Shown in pieces: positions 1 to 10,500 of a stretch of DNA of 64,000 nt. The notes beneath the pieces were generated by a model. It saw only the letters and a program-made list of their open reading frames with translations, did no database searches and was not told the origin of the DNA. The translations under genes were made by a program, and so were the position numbers. The stretch is from Saccharibacillus sp. CPCC 101409. GTDB taxonomy: Bacteria; Bacillota; Bacilli; Paenibacillales; Paenibacillaceae. Each line of letters opens with the position of its first letter. Position 1 is the stretch's first letter. The DNA lies in contig NZ_JAULSA010000011.1 in the NCBI RefSeq assembly GCF_030518235.1, positions 124,001 to 188,000 on the forward strand, read 5' to 3'.

Positions 1-34
1 TCATTCTATCGTACTTCCCTAAAATTGAAAGAGA

Positions 35-79
35 AAAAGCGATCATTTCTGCAAAGAATTTGCAAGAATGATCGCTTTT
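35..79 (-). terminator. Rho-independent terminator of the SLH/Big_5 gene
   Basis: Two perfect 13-bp arms (AAAAGCGATCATT and its complement) enclose a 19-nt loop. On the minus strand they are followed by a T-rich tail. The structure lies about 70 bp past the stop codon of the large SLH protein gene. Confidence 0.85.
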
Positions 80-149
80 ACTGTCGAATTTCGGGGTTTA
101 TAGCGCTGCTTTTGTCTAATTTTACGGGTCTTTAGGAGCAATTTGGCAT

Positions 150-3100
150 CTAGTTCAAATAACCCGCTTTTTGCAGTACGCGCTGGAGCATCGCCGCCGC
201 TTCCGCGCGCGTCGCATTGCCCTGCGGATTGAACTTCCCGCCGCCCGCGCCCTGGATGATTCCGGCCTGTACCGCTTTGGCGGCATCGTCCGTATATTTG
301 ATCTTGGCTTTGTCTTTGAACGGCGCCAGCACCTGGCTTGCGCTGCCGCCGAGCGTAACTTCCGTGCCGGCGTATTTGAGCGCGCGCACCATCATGATCG
401 CCATCTGCTCGCGCGTGATGGGATCGTTCGAACGGAACGTGCCGTCGGTGTTGCCGGCGATCACGCCCGCGTTCACCGCCGCGCCGATCGCCCCGATCGG
501 CACTTTGCTGTAGCCGATATCGCTGAATCCGGAAGCGGACGCCGCGTCGGCGGGCAGCCCGAGTCCGCGGGAGATCAGCTCGGCGAACTCGCCGCGCGTG
601 ATAGGGGTCTTCGGCGCGAACGCTTTGGTCATCGACGAACTGAGCACGTATTTGGCCGCCAGTTCGTTGACTACGCCCTGCGACCAGTGTCCGGCCGCTC
701 CGCCCGCCTGGGCCGTGGAACTGATCGGAATCAGCATGCGGCCTCCGGTGATCGTTCCGGTCATCAGCATGCCCGCCGCCTGGTCGCCGCTTTTCGACGG
801 AACGAACGACGGCGTGGACGCATTGACGTCGAAATAGACGACCGAAGTGCGCGAAGCCGGCGATTTGACGTTCAGCTTCAAGCGATACGTGCCTTTGATG
901 CCCGCCGTTTCCGCCGCGGACGACGTTCCCGCTGACGATTCGGCCTTGATGCGGATATCGAGCGGACTGCCCAGCAGCTGCGCGCCGGCTTCGCCCAGCA
1001 TGCCGATCGTGCGCTCCTGCGAAGCCGAAGACGGACTTTCGAGCTGGATCGTCAGCAGCGCATCGGAACCGCCGCTTACGCCCGTCAGCGAAGACAGCGG
1101 CACTTCGTACACCGCGTCTTTGTAACGCACCGCAAAAGCCATATTCCCGCGCTGCATACTGATTTCCTTGAGCGCGTTCAACGGAACCGACACGAAGCCC
1201 GAGTTTTCCGCGTCCGGCACTTCGAACACAACCGCGCCTTCTTGTCCGCCGCGCGCAAACGCCGCGTCAAAAGCGGTTTTCAGCTCGTCCGCTTTGACCG
1301 TATAACGATGACTGCCCGTTCCCAGCGCGGAGGTCGCGTCGGAAGACGACGCGGCGGCGCGGGGCAGGATCAGCATCTCCCGGCCGAAGTCGGCCGCCGG
1401 CAGGAAGCTGCCCGAAGCGGACGAATCCGTCGTCTGGGCTCCGCCCGACAAGCCGGTATTGTTCTGCACCGGAACCTGCTTGAACGCGATCACGTTCGCG
1501 CCCGACACGTTCTTCAGCGGCTCGCCGCCCGGCTGGTAAGTCAAGGCGACCGACTGGCCCGCTTTCAGCTCTCCGTCCAGCTTGAGCGTCAGCGCGCTTC
1601 CCGTCAGCGACGCCGCGGTAACGCCCACCGCGTTCCCGTTGGCCAGGACGCTAAACTGCTTGTACGCCGAGTCGCCCGGCGCATGCAGCGTACCCGTAAA
1701 CGTCACCACGATCTGCCCGCCGCTGCCGACGACGGAGCGGATGCCGCTCGTCCCGGAAGCCGCTTCGACCGGCTGGAGATTCAGCACCGCCGCGGCGTTG
1801 CCGTTGAGGTCGGTCAGCTTGAGCGCGCCCGGCACATACGAGATCGTCACATTGCCGTTTGCGATCAGCGCGGACGCGAGCGTCAGCCGCACGCGGCTGC
1901 CTTCCGCTTTGACGTTCGTGACATAGACCGGCGCTCCGCCGGCCAGCACGGAGAACTGGCTGTTGGTCGGAAGATTGTCCGTTCTCAGCGCTTCGTTATA
2001 GTTCAGCACCAGCTCGTCCCCGGACAGCTCGGCCCCGACGAATTCCGGCGCTTTCGTATCCATCAGGTTGCGGACGGCAAAGTCGCTAAACGCCGAAATA
2101 TTCTGCCCCAGGTAATCCTGCAGCGGAGCGCTTCCCGGCTTGTAGCTCACTTTGACGACCGCGCCGTCCGGCACCGCCGAATCCAGATTCAGCAGCAGCG
2201 CCTGCGCGCCGCTTCCGACCGAGCGCACGCTGTACACCCGTCCGTCCGCCGTTACCGTAAACTGGCTGTACGCCTGCGAAGACGGCGATTTCAGACTGTT
2301 CTCGAACTGCAGCGTAAGATTCGTCCCGTAGACGCTGCCTTCCGTCGGTTTGGGCAGCGCGCTGTCGATGCCGTTCGTTACCGCATACGAACCCAGCGAA
2401 ACGGCCGCGTTGCCGCTGTAGTCGACGAGCGGACGCACGCCCGGGTCGTACGAGACTTTGACGTCCTGCCCGACCGCCACGCCCGTATCCAGCCGCAGAT
2501 ACACGCTGTCACCGCTGATATACAGGCTGCCCGGCAGCCGCTTCTCGCCGTTGACCGTTACCGTATAGCTGCCCAGCAGCGGCGTCTGGGAGGCGTTCAA
2601 GCTCTTGTCGTACGTCAGCCGGATCAGCGTGGCACTGTCCATCGCGGCGCTTTTGATCGTCGGTACCGCTTTGTCCGCGGACGCCGTCCGGAAGCCCCAC
2701 GACACGCTGCCCTTGAGGCCGGCGTACAGGATGCCCGGATTCGCCCGGTCCAGCACCGAGCCGCCGTCCACGTCGATATAATAGGAAGTGTTCGCCGCCA
2801 GCTTTTCTTTCGGCGCGATCACCACTTCGGAGGTATTGGAGGCGCTGACCGACACCTCGGCCGGCACTTTGGTTCCTCCGCTGCTGTACAGCGCGATGCC
2901 CGTGCCGCTCAGCGTCACCGCCCGGTTGAACCGGATGCTCGGCTTGAGATCGACCGCGGCGTCCGAGGCGCGATCCTGCGGCGTCAGCGATACCATTTGC
3001 AGCAGCGAGCTGTTCGCGATCGTCGAGAACGTCCAGCTCAGCGGCTGCCCGGCTTTCGGATAAGCATTGCCTTCCGAGTCGCTCAGCAGTCCCGCCGGCA

Positions 3101-4598
3101 CCTCCACGCTGTACGTATAACCGGACACCAGCGCATTGGCCGGCACGATCGTCAGCTCGGTCGTGCCGCCGCCCGTGACTTTGCCGGACGAGGCCTGCAC
3201 CCGCTCCACCGTCCCGTCTCCGCGCCGGATCACGATATCGCCCGCGTTCGTATTCGGGTACACCTGCCGCGTAAAGCTCAGCTTCAGGCTCGATCCCGCC
3301 GGCACGCCCGATGCGCCGGATGCCGGCGTCAGCGAAGACAATGCCAGCGCGTCGCCCGTCGTCGTAAACGTCCACTCCCGCGACGTCCGCAGCCCCCCAA
3401 ACGCCGTACCGTCCGAGTCGTGCAGCAGATCGCCGTCGATCAGGACGTAATACGCCGTGCCGCGCTCCAGCCCTTTGTAAGCCGCCGAAGCGATCGTCCC
3501 GGTCTCCGCGTCCATCGTAAAAGCTTCCGGCTTCAGCGTCGCGATCAGCCTGCTGTCGTTCAGCCGGTAGATGGACAGCAGCGGATTCTTTTTATCCGCG
3601 TCCGCTTTGTTCGGCGTCACCGGCTCGTCAAAAGTCAGTGACAGCCTGCCTTCGACCGGCGCGCCGCCGAGTCCGTTCTGCGGAGTCCGCCCTGTAAGCG
3701 CCGGAGCCGTGTTGTTGGCCGATTCCGTGCGGAACGTCCAGCGGATCTCCGGCTTGTACGTATTGCCCGCCATATCCGCAAACGTGCCCGCCGACGCGTA
3801 AGCTCCGTACGTCACGCCCGCTTTGAGCGAATGTCCGTCGGCGGCGCTCGGCAGGATGTTCACATTCGCCGTGCCCAGTCCGGTCACTTCCTCGGACAGC
3901 ACGGAAATGCGGATCGCGGCGCCGCTTTTCTCCTTGAGCGGATCGCTGTCTTCGTACAGCACCAGGCTGCCTTCCGCCGCGGCCACCGCTTCGCTGAAGC
4001 TCAGTCCCAGCGCCGCGGCCGGCTTCACCCCGAGCGCTCCGTTCGCCGGCGTCACCGCCGTCAGCGCCGGATCGGTCACGTCCGCTTCGGGCCCCGTTGT
4101 AAACGCCCACGCCGACGAGTTGGAAATGCCGCTCCACGCTTTGTCCGAGGCCCCCGCCCCGATCTCCGCCTGCGTGACGTCCGGCGCAATCAGCCCGCTG
4201 TCCGCGAGTATGTAATAGCGCGTATTGGCGTTCAGCTTGACTGCGCCCTGCAGCGACACTTTGGCGCCGTCTCCGTCGATCTGCAGCCGTTCCGCTTTGA
4301 ATGTCTGGACCGTCGCGTTATTGTCCAGCCGCTTGAGCGTAAACGCTTTGCCCGAGGCGCCCGCCGCATCCGCGATCTTCACTTTCCGGTCGAACGTGAC
4401 CGTCAGCCCGGGCGTCAGCGATACATTAGTGGTTTTCGGCGAGTAGGCCGCGGCGGTCAGCGTGTCTTCCACAGCCGCCTCCGCGCGTCCGTTTCCTCCC
4501 TCGCCCGATCCGATCCCGGCAAACGTCCCCCACGCCCCCGGCGCCAGCAAATTGGTCAGCATCAGGCCGACAAGCCCCAATGCGATCTTTCTTTTCAT
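150..4598 (-). CDS. Large secreted SLH-domain protein with Big_5-type and SwmB-type repeats
   Basis: The product is about 1482 residues. It has a signal peptide (MKRKIALGLVGLMLTNLLAP), then about five Ig-like Big_5-type modules. The modules are recognisable by 'TPxxGxxGV...F' openings such as LTPASGASGVPAGSSLKLSF. About four SwmB-like repeats follow (each 'YxQFxVxxxG...VxLxY.PG...LxDxxGN'). Three C-terminal SLH units carry ITRGEF, ITREQM and ATRAEA motifs. SLH units bind pyruvylated secondary cell wall polymer, so the protein should be displayed on the cell wall. The start is the ATG after GGGAGG; a GTG 12 codons upstream lacks a clear ribosome site. A second SLH protein and the S-layer gene are downstream of it on the chromosome. 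Its cargo function is unknown; adhesion or a surface scaffold are both possible. Confidence 0.88.
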   Translation of the reverse strand: MKRKIALGLVGLMLTNLLAPGAWGTFAGIGSGEGGNGRAEAAVEDTLTAAAYSPKTTNVSLTPGLTVTFDRKVKIADAAGASGKAFTLKRLDNNATVQTFKAERLQIDGDGAKVSLQGAVKLNANTRYYILADSGLIAPDVTQAEIGAGASDKAWSGISNSSAWAFTTGPEADVTDPALTAVTPANGALGVKPAAALGLSFSEAVAAAEGSLVLYEDSDPLKEKSGAAIRISVLSEEVTGLGTANVNILPSAADGHSLKAGVTYGAYASAGTFADMAGNTYKPEIRWTFRTESANNTAPALTGRTPQNGLGGAPVEGRLSLTFDEPVTPNKADADKKNPLLSIYRLNDSRLIATLKPEAFTMDAETGTIASAAYKGLERGTAYYVLIDGDLLHDSDGTAFGGLRTSREWTFTTTGDALALSSLTPASGASGVPAGSSLKLSFTRQVYPNTNAGDIVIRRGDGTVERVQASSGKVTGGGTTELTIVPANALVSGYTYSVEVPAGLLSDSEGNAYPKAGQPLSWTFSTIANSSLLQMVSLTPQDRASDAAVDLKPSIRFNRAVTLSGTGIALYSSGGTKVPAEVSVSASNTSEVVIAPKEKLAANTSYYIDVDGGSVLDRANPGILYAGLKGSVSWGFRTASADKAVPTIKSAAMDSATLIRLTYDKSLNASQTPLLGSYTVTVNGEKRLPGSLYISGDSVYLRLDTGVAVGQDVKVSYDPGVRPLVDYSGNAAVSLGSYAVTNGIDSALPKPTEGSVYGTNLTLQFENSLKSPSSQAYSQFTVTADGRVYSVRSVGSGAQALLLNLDSAVPDGAVVKVSYKPGSAPLQDYLGQNISAFSDFAVRNLMDTKAPEFVGAELSGDELVLNYNEALRTDNLPTNSQFSVLAGGAPVYVTNVKAEGSRVRLTLASALIANGNVTISYVPGALKLTDLNGNAAAVLNLQPVEAASGTSGIRSVVGSGGQIVVTFTGTLHAPGDSAYKQFSVLANGNAVGVTAASLTGSALTLKLDGELKAGQSVALTYQPGGEPLKNVSGANVIAFKQVPVQNNTGLSGGAQTTDSSASGSFLPAADFGREMLILPRAAASSSDATSALGTGSHRYTVKADELKTAFDAAFARGGQEGAVVFEVPDAENSGFVSVPLNALKEISMQRGNMAFAVRYKDAVYEVPLSSLTGVSGGSDALLTIQLESPSSASQERTIGMLGEAGAQLLGSPLDIRIKAESSAGTSSAAETAGIKGTYRLKLNVKSPASRTSVVYFDVNASTPSFVPSKSGDQAAGMLMTGTITGGRMLIPISSTAQAGGAAGHWSQGVVNELAAKYVLSSSMTKAFAPKTPITRGEFAELISRGLGLPADAASASGFSDIGYSKVPIGAIGAAVNAGVIAGNTDGTFRSNDPITREQMAIMMVRALKYAGTEVTLGGSASQVLAPFKDKAKIKYTDDAAKAVQAGIIQGAGGGKFNPQGNATRAEAAAMLQRVLQKAGYLN

Positions 4599-4783
4599 CC
4601 CCTTCACAGCTCCCTCCCTGGATTCCTGCACCAAGACAGTCTGTACTCTTTATCGGAAAAAGGGGCGCGAATGATTAGACGGTCGAGCACGGGACGTCAG
4701 CGGGAGCTTGGAGGGCGCGGGAAAAGGTTCCGGCTCGGCGATGCCGGACCTCTTCCCGCAGGCCGGGGAGGTTGGCGCGAAAA

Positions 4784-4810
4784 ATAGCCCGGCGCAGCCA
4801 GCCGGGCTAT
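4784..4810 (-). terminator. Rho-independent terminator after the small Rpn fragment
   Basis: Perfect 10-bp arms (ATAGCCCGGC and complement) with a 7-nt loop are followed by TTTTT on the minus strand, directly after the stop of the 92-residue Rpn-like fragment. Confidence 0.85.
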
Positions 4811-4816
4811 CTTGTA

Positions 4817-5095
4817 TCATTCTTTATTATGTTTGATTCGTTCGATTTCCGATTCCGTCATTCCTGTGGCCTGTGCGATTACGGCAACACTCAGGCCCAT
4901 TCGCAGCATGTTTGGCACGATGCTGAACAGAATCTCTTTACGCGCCTCTTCCCGGCCAATACGTTTCGCATAAGCCCATGCCGAAGCCTGATCCCGAAAA
5001 AATTTCTTCCGGTCTTCTTCCCGCTGCTTGGCTTCGCGATCCAGCTTCAGAAATTCTCTGGTAGTCATGACTTTTCCCGGATTCGCTTCACTCAT
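4817..5095 (-). pseudogene. Rpn-family nuclease remnant, C-terminal part only
   Basis: This 92-codon frame keeps only the C-terminal tail of Rpn (PD-(D/E)XK recombination-promoting nuclease/transposase-like) proteins: a TTREFLKLDREAK segment, a coiled charged stretch, and the closing 'MGLSVAVIAQATGMTESEIERIK' helix pair. The same pattern occurs in the neighbouring larger copy. The catalytic N-terminal domain is missing. An AGGAG site precedes the ATG by about 9 nt, so the fragment could still be translated; an upstream TTG would add three codons. It ends at a good terminator. It most likely arose by tandem duplication and deletion of the adjacent Rpn gene. An independent small protein cannot be excluded. 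Confidence 0.6.
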
Positions 5096-5128
5096 CGCTT
5101 TCAACTCCTGAATAAAGTTTCAACGAAA

Positions 5129-5961
5129 TCACAGACCTGTTTTTAGTCTTTTGATTTCCGATTCTTTTATTCCTGTTACCTGCATGATTACGGCATCAGA
5201 CATACCTATTTGCAGCATTTGCAGCGCTACTCCCACTATTCCTTCTTCTCTACCTTGCTCGATGCCTTGCTCTATACCTTGCTCTATACCTTTTTCTATG
5301 CCTTGCTGCATGCCTTCTTCTATTCCCGTATACTTCGCATGATCCAGCGCAGACGCCTGATCCCGCAGAAACTTCTGCCGGTCTTCGTAAATCTGACGCG
5401 CTTCGCGGTCCTGGCTAAGAAATTCCAGCGTTGTCATCGCCTTTTTCAGTTTCGGTTCGTTCATCTCCAGCACCTCCCATTGAAGAATCGCCGATCCTTT
5501 CAGAAACAGCAGCCAGTTAACCAATCCGCCTTTTTCAAGAGGAACATTTTGTTCGTCAAGCTTGGGCAGCTCCAGAAAATGAATCTCGATATCGTCGCTG
5601 AGCGGAATTCCGGTGTGCTCTTCTCTCAAACGAAACACATTATGATACCGGTCGTTTAGCAGAAACGCGTAATTCAGAATGTTGATATTGACGCACCGCT
5701 TTAACGAGTGGTAACGGGAACCTTCTTCCATCTGGCCGGTATACTGTTTGCCCCAATAAAACAGAGTCCGCTTCGCCATATCGTCTTTATTGAACAGCTG
5801 CATTTCAACGTTGATAAGTTCGCCTTCGACTGTCCGAGCCCGGATATCCAGGATGGACTGCTTCTCATAAGGCGCATCCTTATCCGTGTAAGGTATTAAG
5901 TAGAATAATTTCTTCCAGTTCAGGCCGATTCGATTCTGCGAAGGGGATCGAGCAGTTCCAC
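5129..5961 (-). pseudogene. Rpn-family nuclease, disrupted by a deletion/frameshift near the N-terminus
   Basis: The visible reading frame runs from about 5926 to 5129 and encodes NRIGLNWKKLFYLIPYTDKD, then SILDIRARTVEGELINVEMQ, the middle and C-terminal part of an Rpn-type nuclease. A low-complexity EQGIEQGIEQG coil and a 'SDAVIMQVTGIKESEIKRLK' tail follow. In another frame just upstream, a GTG at 5961 behind GGAAGGTG starts VELLDPL, the typical Rpn N-terminus (compare 'LLDPLNDFVFK'). Roughly 50-60 residues of the catalytic core are therefore missing and the two parts are out of frame. An internal start could express only the C-terminal part. It lies between metK and the smaller Rpn fragment. 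Confidence 0.7.
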
Positions 5962-5991
5962 GAGGTTCACCTTCCGTCGAGGTTTTTCTTT

Positions 5992-5997
5992 ATTATA
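5992..5997 (-). promoter_or_regulatory. Probable extended -10 promoter of the Rpn pseudogene
   Basis: The minus strand reads TGATATAAT, an extended -10 element (TGn plus TATAAT), about 30 nt upstream of the decayed Rpn start. No convincing -35 is seen. Confidence 0.5.
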
Positions 5998-6032
5998 TCA
6001 TCGAATCCCTTATGCTTTCGCTATAAATTAAG

Positions 6033-6062
6033 AAGAGGCTCTGCACGGATGCAGAGCCTCTT
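6033..6062 (-). terminator. metK Rho-independent terminator
   Basis: Perfect 12-bp arms (AAGAGGCTCTGC and complement) with a 6-nt loop lie 25 bp past the metK stop and are followed by CTTAATTT on the minus strand. Confidence 0.85.
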
Positions 6063-6087
6063 TCCTTACCTGATATGCGGATACCGG

Positions 6088-7290
6088 TTACAGACCCGCC
6101 TGTGCTTTCAGTTCGTCCGCTTTGTCCGTGCGTTCCCAAGGCAGATCCAGGTCGGTACGGCCGAAGTGGCCGTAAGCCGCCGTTTGTCTGTAGATCGGGC
6201 GGCGCAGATCCAGCATACGGATAATGCCGGTTGGACGCAGGTCGAAGTTCTCGCGCACCAGGTTGACCAGCGTTTCTTCGCTGACATGGCCCGTGCCATA
6301 GGTATCGACGCTGATCGATACCGGATTGGCTACTCCGATCGCGTAAGCGAGCTGAATCTCGCATTTGTCCGCGAGTCCCGCCGCAACGAGGTTCTTCGCC
6401 ACGTAGCGCGCCGCGTAAGCCGCGGAACGGTCGACCTTGGTCGGGTCTTTGCCCGAGAACGCGCCGCCGCCGTGACGGGCGTAGCCGCCGTACGTATCGA
6501 CGATAATCTTGCGGCCGGTCAGTCCGGCATCGCCCTGCGGTCCGCCGATAACGAAGCGGCCCGTCGGGTTGATAAAGTATTTGGTTTCGTCGTCCAGCAG
6601 CTCGGCCGGAACCACGTTCAAGATCACATGCTCTTTGATATCCCGCTGAATTTGCTCCAGCGTGATCTCTTCGGCGTGCTGGGTCGAGACGACGATCGTA
6701 TCGACACGGACCGGCTGGTCGCCGTCGTATTCGATCGTAACCTGCGTCTTGCCGTCAGGACGCAGATATTCCAGCGTGCCGTCTTTACGCACTTCCGCCA
6801 GGCGGCGGGCGATGCGGTGCGACAGCGCGATCGGCAGCGGCATCAGTTCCGGCGTCTCGTTGGACGCGAAACCGAACATCAGCCCCTGGTCGCCGGCGCC
6901 GATATTTTCCGTTTCCAGCTTCACCTGCTCCGGATCGCGAGTCTCCAGCGCGGCGTTGACGCCCTGCGCGATATCCGCCGACTGCTCGTTGAGCGAAGTC
7001 AGCACCGCGCATGTATTGTAATCGAACCCGTATTTGGCGCGGGTATAGCCGATCTCTTTGAGCGTCTGACGCACGATAGCCGGAATATCGACGTACTCCG
7101 ATTTGGTACTGATTTCCCCGATCACGAGCACCAGGCCCGTAGCAACCGCAACTTCGCAGGCAACCCGAGCATTCGGATCTTCCGCGAGAAAAGCGTCAAG
7201 CACCGCATCGGAGATCTGGTCACAGATCTTATCCGGATGACCTTCCGTTACGGACTCGGACGTAAACAAACGCCGTCCTTGAAGCGACAT
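6088..7290 (-). CDS. metK: S-adenosylmethionine synthetase
   Basis: MetK joins methionine and ATP to make S-adenosylmethionine, releasing phosphate and pyrophosphate; it is a soluble tetramer. The 400-residue length is usual for the family. Hallmarks include the ATP-binding SVTEGHPDK near residue 14-22, the [12 protein letters not shown] signature and the glycine-rich [19 protein letters not shown] loop. The start is the ATG following AGGGAGG; open codons further upstream lack a ribosome site. The gene is monocistronic, with its own promoter at 7392-7421 and terminator at 6033-6062. Unlike many Bacillales metK genes, no S-box aptamer is visible in the roughly 95-nt leader, although a terminator-like hairpin is present there. 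Confidence 0.97.
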   Translation of the reverse strand: MSLQGRRLFTSESVTEGHPDKICDQISDAVLDAFLAEDPNARVACEVAVATGLVLVIGEISTKSEYVDIPAIVRQTLKEIGYTRAKYGFDYNTCAVLTSLNEQSADIAQGVNAALETRDPEQVKLETENIGAGDQGLMFGFASNETPELMPLPIALSHRIARRLAEVRKDGTLEYLRPDGKTQVTIEYDGDQPVRVDTIVVSTQHAEEITLEQIQRDIKEHVILNVVPAELLDDETKYFINPTGRFVIGGPQGDAGLTGRKIIVDTYGGYARHGGGAFSGKDPTKVDRSAAYAARYVAKNLVAAGLADKCEIQLAYAIGVANPVSISVDTYGTGHVSEETLVNLVRENFDLRPTGIIRMLDLRRPIYRQTAAYGHFGRTDLDLPWERTDKADELKAQAGL

Positions 7291-7337
7291 AAGCGTGTAC
7301 CTCCCTGAGTTTCCACTGTTCAGTATTTCCCTTATAC

Positions 7338-7368
7338 AAAAAACGAACCTTCTCCCGGCGGGAAAAGG
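7338..7368 (-). promoter_or_regulatory. Terminator-like hairpin in the metK leader
   Basis: Arms at 7348-7356 and 7360-7368 form a 9-bp stem (one G-T wobble, 3-nt loop). On the minus strand it is followed by TTCGTTTTTTG. It begins only about 16 nt after the predicted transcription start and lies before the metK ribosome site, so it could attenuate transcription or stabilise the mRNA. Confidence 0.5.
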
Positions 7369-7391
7369 CCTGTGTTCCATCCTCGGTTGTA

Positions 7392-7421
7392 ATTTTAACT
7401 GATGGAGGGAGGGGGTGTCAA
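7392..7421 (-). promoter_or_regulatory. metK sigma-A promoter
   Basis: The minus strand carries TTGACA (7416-7421) and TAAAAT (7392-7397) with an 18-bp spacer. The predicted start is near 7385, giving a leader of about 95 nt. Confidence 0.75.
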
Positions 7422-7444
7422 ACAATTACTATTTTTTCATAAAC

Positions 7445-7475
7445 AAAAGAGCCTCCCACCTTGGGAGGCTCTTTT
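7445..7475 (-). terminator. S-layer gene terminator (bidirectional form)
   Basis: Perfect 14-bp arms (AAAAGAGCCTCCCA and complement) with a 3-nt loop lie 42 bp past the S-layer gene stop. A/T tracts on both sides allow function in either direction. Confidence 0.9.
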
Positions 7476-7516
7476 TATACTCAACATTTAGTTAATGAAG
7501 AGTAACTTGAAAGAGA

Positions 7517-10500
7517 TTACTGAGTAACGATTGTTACATCAGTATCCAGAGCAGGAACGTTTCCTGCTTTGTCTGCTACAGCGCCTGCGCCTGTAGTTGC
7601 ACGATCGTATACTACTCGTACACTTTGACCGTTGCTTCCGAAGGAAGCGCCAGTACCAGTAAGTGTAAGCTGGATCACACCTGCTGTTACAGGAGCGCCA
7701 CTAGTAGTAGGAGCAGTTGCAACAAATTTCGCAACCAGTGTGCCAGTTACTGGAGTTGTTCCATTAGTAACAGTGAAACCGTTGATAGTTTCTCCATCAG
7801 TCAGATCCAGGTTAGCATCGCTTACTGGAACATTGATTTGAGTTCCTGTAGCTGTGATGTTACCAAACTCAGGAGCTTGGCTATCGATTGTGAAGTTAAG
7901 CACTGTGCTGACGTTACCACTCGAGTCAGTTACAGAAGCTGTGTAAACTCCATTCGTCGAAATCGATTTGCCCAGTTGGTAATCTTCTACAGTTACGCCA
8001 TCTCTCTTCAGAGTAACCGAAGTTGTATCTGCATCAGGCGAAGTAATAACAACTGGTCCACGTACTACCGAGTTATTGACTACCGCTGGTGCATTAGTTC
8101 CCGTACCATTTGTAGCACTCAACGTAGGAGCTGTAGTATCAGTGTTCAAAGAAGTTGTGTACAGTGCCGACGCTTTTACCAAGTTGCCTGCAGCATCTTG
8201 GAGGTAGCGAGCATCATTGACAATTTGTACAGAATATTCACGAGCAACCGGACGTTGTGTAATTACAATTTCCAGAGTCGAACGGTTTACAGTAGGATTA
8301 CCTTGTGCATCATTGGCTCCAGCTGCATAACGAACATAGTAGTCAGTTCCTGCAGTAAGTTTAGCATTGTTCGACAGGTTGATTACAGTGAAATCGTTAG
8401 CGAAAATTGCTGCACGTTGTGCATCATTACCTTCTGCCGGCGAAACAAGAGCTTCACTGAATGGAACTGTGATAACATCATTGTTTCTTACCAGAGTATT
8501 TCCAGTTACGCTGATTACTGGAGCTACTTTATCAGTAGTAGTGATGTTTTGTGTGCTTGCATCTACAGAAGTACCAGCGACAGTTCTGATTTGGTTATTA
8601 GCTCTAACTGTCAAGTTCAGGTTAGTAACATTTGTAGGCAGATCAGTCGAAGTAGTCAGCGTAACAACTTTGCTGTCCGAAGAACTGATTTGTGCCGAAG
8701 TGATCGTATAGTTAGGGATCGAGAAGTCACTTGCTGCTACTCTTTGGATACCCTGACCAAATGTCACTTCAATAGTTCTAACACCTGTTTGTACTGCACT
8801 TACAGCTTTACCGTTAGCTACAGCAATACGTTGGTTACCAGTCGAGTAGTTTTCCAGAATGTTTCCGGAAGCATCTTTAACACCCGTTACTGTCAGTTGA
8901 CGTACTGTGCCTGTTGCGTTAGAAGCAGTCGAAGTTGGGAAAGTCACTTCTGCGCCATTGATACGAGTAGGGAACTGGAGTACTACCGATCTGTTGTTAT
9001 CAGTTGTACGCAGAGTTACGCTCGAAGGCAATGCCATGAAGTTCGATCCTTCTTCAGTACCATTCGAAGAGAAGCTCAGGGCGTAGTTGTTACGATCCGT
9101 CAGTGTAGCAGGATCCATTGGCTTACTGAACGATACTGTAACCGTTCTGTCAGCAGCATTAGCTACGATACCTTCGAATTTAGGTCTAGCTGTATCGCCT
9201 ACAGTGAATGTAGTCGAGTAAGGAGCGATTGTGTTTTTCAGAGCAGTCGTATCTTGTACGTCTTTCACAGCCAGAGTGTAAGTACCTGCAACCGGCTTAG
9301 TGTAGAATGTGATGACGTAAGAGTTAGCTGCAGTACCTGCGGTTACAGAACGGATTGCTTGAACAGTACCGCTCGAGTTCGTTACTGTGAAGTCGCCGCG
9401 CTCAACATTAACTGCTTTGTTGAAGCGTACAGTTACTGTTCCATCGCTATTGTTAGTTACACTCGAAACTTCCGGACGAGTTTGGTCAACCGAAGCATTT
9501 ACAGTGTACTGCTTCACAGTGTTTGCGTTACCGGAGAAGTCGCTTACGCTGTCGATGTACAGCGAAGTTGTCGAAGCTGGCAGACGCGAATCACCTGCGA
9601 ACCATACTTCGTATTTGTTACCAGCGATTTGGTTAACGCCAGTGCTGTACACTTTAGTCGAACCGTTCAGCCAGTAGAAATCATTTTGCACTACAGTGCT
9701 AGGATCGATTTCTTCGCTGAATGTTACAACTACGCGTTCCAGCGTGCCTTGAATTTCAGTTGCAGTAGGAGCCGTAGCGTCTACAGCGACTGTAAATTCG
9801 TTAGTTGCGCTCAGCGATCTCAGACCGTTATAGTCTTCAACCAGCGAGGAAACCAGGCTGTGTGTGCCAGTCGTGAATGCAGTGTAAGGACGCAGGATGT
9901 ACTCGCGCGAAGTTGCACCTTCAGTCACAGAACCGTTGAATGCAGCGCCGTCCAGCGTGAAGTTGCCGGAGTTAACGTTGCGAACCGGCTCGGAGAACGT
10001 TACTTTAACAGCTTTCGTTCCCAGACCTGTTACTGCGCTCACAGTCGGCAGTACGTTGTCCAGAGGACGGAACGTGATTGCGCTGGAGTTGATTGTAGCG
10101 GAACCAGCCTTAACGCCAGTAACGGTCAGCGTGTAGGACTCTTGGTTGTCCATTTCGTCGCCGTCTGCCAGAGTCAGACGAACAACGTTGCCGTTTACAA
10201 CGACTGCGGAGTCGATGTCGCCACCGCTGAAGCTGTAGTTCGTTACGTCAGTAGCCGTAGCTTCGTCTACTGTACCGTTGAATGTTACTTCAACTTCTTT
10301 CAGGTTCGAAGCGGCTACGCCTTGAACTTGAGTAGCAGTCGTTACAGCGTAAGTTACGCTGTGCGTGTACTCACGGCCATCGTAAGTGAAAGTAACGTTT
10401 GTAGCTGTGTTAGCTACCAGTGGAGTTTTCAGGTCCACAGTCACTTTTTCACCGTTCGACAGTGTGAAGACAACGCGTCCGCCATTGTTTTCTACAACGT

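Noticed and set aside
1242-3641. A 799-codon plus-strand open frame inside the Big_5/SLH gene
   Set aside because: The product is an Arg-rich string with no recognisable fold, typical of an antisense shadow in high-GC DNA.
7291-7440. S-box (SAM) riboswitch before metK
   Set aside because: None of the conserved S-box blocks are visible, and the promoter-to-ATG distance is too short for the aptamer.
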